A stretch of 64,000 bases of DNA from JACDAE01 sp963744875. Its GTDB lineage: Bacteria; Chloroflexota; Ktedonobacteria; Ktedonobacterales; Ktedonobacteraceae. Each line of letters begins with the position of its first letter. Positions within the stretch are counted from its first letter, which is position 1. Of the stretch, positions 63,495-64,000 are shown piece by piece. Under the pieces are notes generated by a model. That model was not told the DNA's origin and made no database searches. It saw nothing but the letters and a program-made list of their open reading frames with translations. The position numbers and the translations under genes are program-made. The stretch covers positions 372,001 through 436,000 of the forward strand of contig CAVUVQ010000009.1 in the NCBI GenBank assembly GCA_963744875.1, given 5' to 3'.

Positions 63495-63858
63495 GCGATC
63501 TTCAAATGAGTGCTCTGCTTACATATGTGAGCAGAGCTTTTTGTTAAGTGGAGGTTTCCATTCTCAAGAAGCATCATTTCTCTACGTCCATACATTATGC
63601 AGACCATACTACATCATCCATTCTCTAGATAAACCAACCCCGTGTATACCGTGTATACTAAAAGATCCCAAATTCGCAAAAACAACACATCCACTCCATC
63701 CCACAAAATGGCAAAAGCAGCTTCTATACATACCAAATTTCACTGACTACACATTGCGACCCAAAACAAAACCCTGGACAGAGCATTATTATATAAAGTA
63801 AGATGGACTTAGATATCCATAACCATCATCTACTACTGATCTGGGGGAGAATATTCCG
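63495..63858. other. Gap with a terminator before the phosphofructokinase
   Basis: Terminator at 63512-63545, then A+T-rich sequence with a repeated CCGTGTATAC (63641 region). No gene supported. Confidence 0.4.
63512..63545 (+). terminator. Rho-independent terminator of the SDR gene
   Basis: GCTCTGCT / AGCAGAGC stem, 10-base loop, then TTTTTGTT. Confidence 0.85.
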
Positions 63859-64000
63859 TTGCAAGCAACAACACACGGCAACCTGATCATTGGACAATCC
63901 GGCGGAGCGACCGCCGTTATTAATGCCAGCCTCGTTGGGGCCGTTGATGCTGCGCTGGCTGATAAACGCATTGATGGCATCTACGGCATGCGCTACGGCA
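63859..64000 (+). CDS. 6-phosphofructokinase-type enzyme (N-terminus only)
   Basis: TTG 63859 with GGGGGAG nine bases upstream; the frame is open at the window end. The first ~47 residues contain LIIGQSGGATAVINASLVGA, the nucleotide/pyrophosphate loop of phosphofructokinases. QSGGATAVIN with Ala-Thr-Ala after GG is usual in the PPi-dependent or mixed-substrate group, so it may use pyrophosphate; this needs the rest of the gene. Ends GIYGMRYG, as expected for strand two. Confidence 0.75.
   Translation, partial: MQATTHGNLIIGQSGGATAVINASLVGAVDAALADKRIDGIYGMRYG

Noticed and set aside
63376..63801. 141-codon frame after the SDR
   Set aside because: Starts inside the SDR, crosses its terminator, composition unlike a protein.
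1..64000. CRISPR arrays or cas genes
   Set aside because: No evenly spaced short repeats with unique spacers; the only periodic region is the coding TPR array.

Overview
The window (64 kb, roughly half G+C) most resembles a large, soil-type Chloroflexota genome of the Ktedonobacteria kind. This is inference, not a database match. It rests on eukaryote-like Ser/Thr kinases with zinc ribbons or an FHA domain, a secreted Tat/ricin-lectin protein, a zinc-ribbon/transmembrane/BACON-like protein, a TIR-NB-ARC-TPR (NLR-like) locus, many ABC-2 exporters, F420-type flavin enzymes and short intergenic palindromes built around GTAGGG. No replication origin, CRISPR array, prophage or rRNA operon was seen.

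Layout. 0-5 kb: a partial solute-binding lipoprotein behind a chemotaxis-type receptor, a broken nitroreductase-like gene, hbd, the first copy of a palindromic element, and a membrane protein. 5-11 kb: a Tat-exported protein whose ricin-type tail is frameshifted, then an ABC-2 exporter operon with a frameshift in the ATPase and an in-frame stop in one permease. 11-16 kb: a DinB domain fused to the front of a frameshifted GH65 phosphorylase, a zinc alcohol dehydrogenase and a coiled-coil protein. 16-28 kb: housekeeping and small-molecule genes (thioesterase, NnrS-like, GH3, DUF4349 lipoprotein, nitroreductase-like, GTPase, M20 peptidase, endonuclease III, lipid kinase, Lrp/AsnC regulator). 28-38 kb: two Ser/Thr kinases, an APH-fold protein, sulfurtransferase, a secreted TIM-barrel-like protein, a DUF6391-like protein and a GNAT. 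37-42 kb: sucAB. 42-54 kb: an SGNH esterase, a broken luciferase-like monooxygenase, the zinc-ribbon/BACON protein, an OmpR-type two-component pair, a DUF4870 protein and a DrrAB-type exporter facing a TetR gene. 54-58 kb: an IS4-family remnant, a tiny membrane ORF, tRNA-His, cysE and a nucleoside hydrolase. 58-62 kb: the palindromic element again, then a TIR-NB-ARC-TPR locus riddled with frameshifts. 62-64 kb: divergent LysR/SDR genes and the start of a phosphofructokinase.

How parts work together. sucA and sucB overlap and supply E1 and E2 of 2-oxoglutarate dehydrogenase. The response regulator and histidine kinase overlap by 4 bp, as do drrA and drrB. The tetR-drrAB gap carries two palindromic operators: one fills the spacer of the drrAB promoter and the other sits at the start points of both promoters, which predicts a self-regulated drug-export switch.

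Two cross-cutting observations deserve attention. First, an unusually high number of otherwise well conserved genes carry one-base frameshifts or a stop, several at homopolymers. This is either gene decay or consensus error and must be settled before any of them is called dead. Second, a family of long palindromic elements (three near-identical copies plus relatives) sits in intergenic space, and one relative supplies the last ~25 codons of a histidine kinase.
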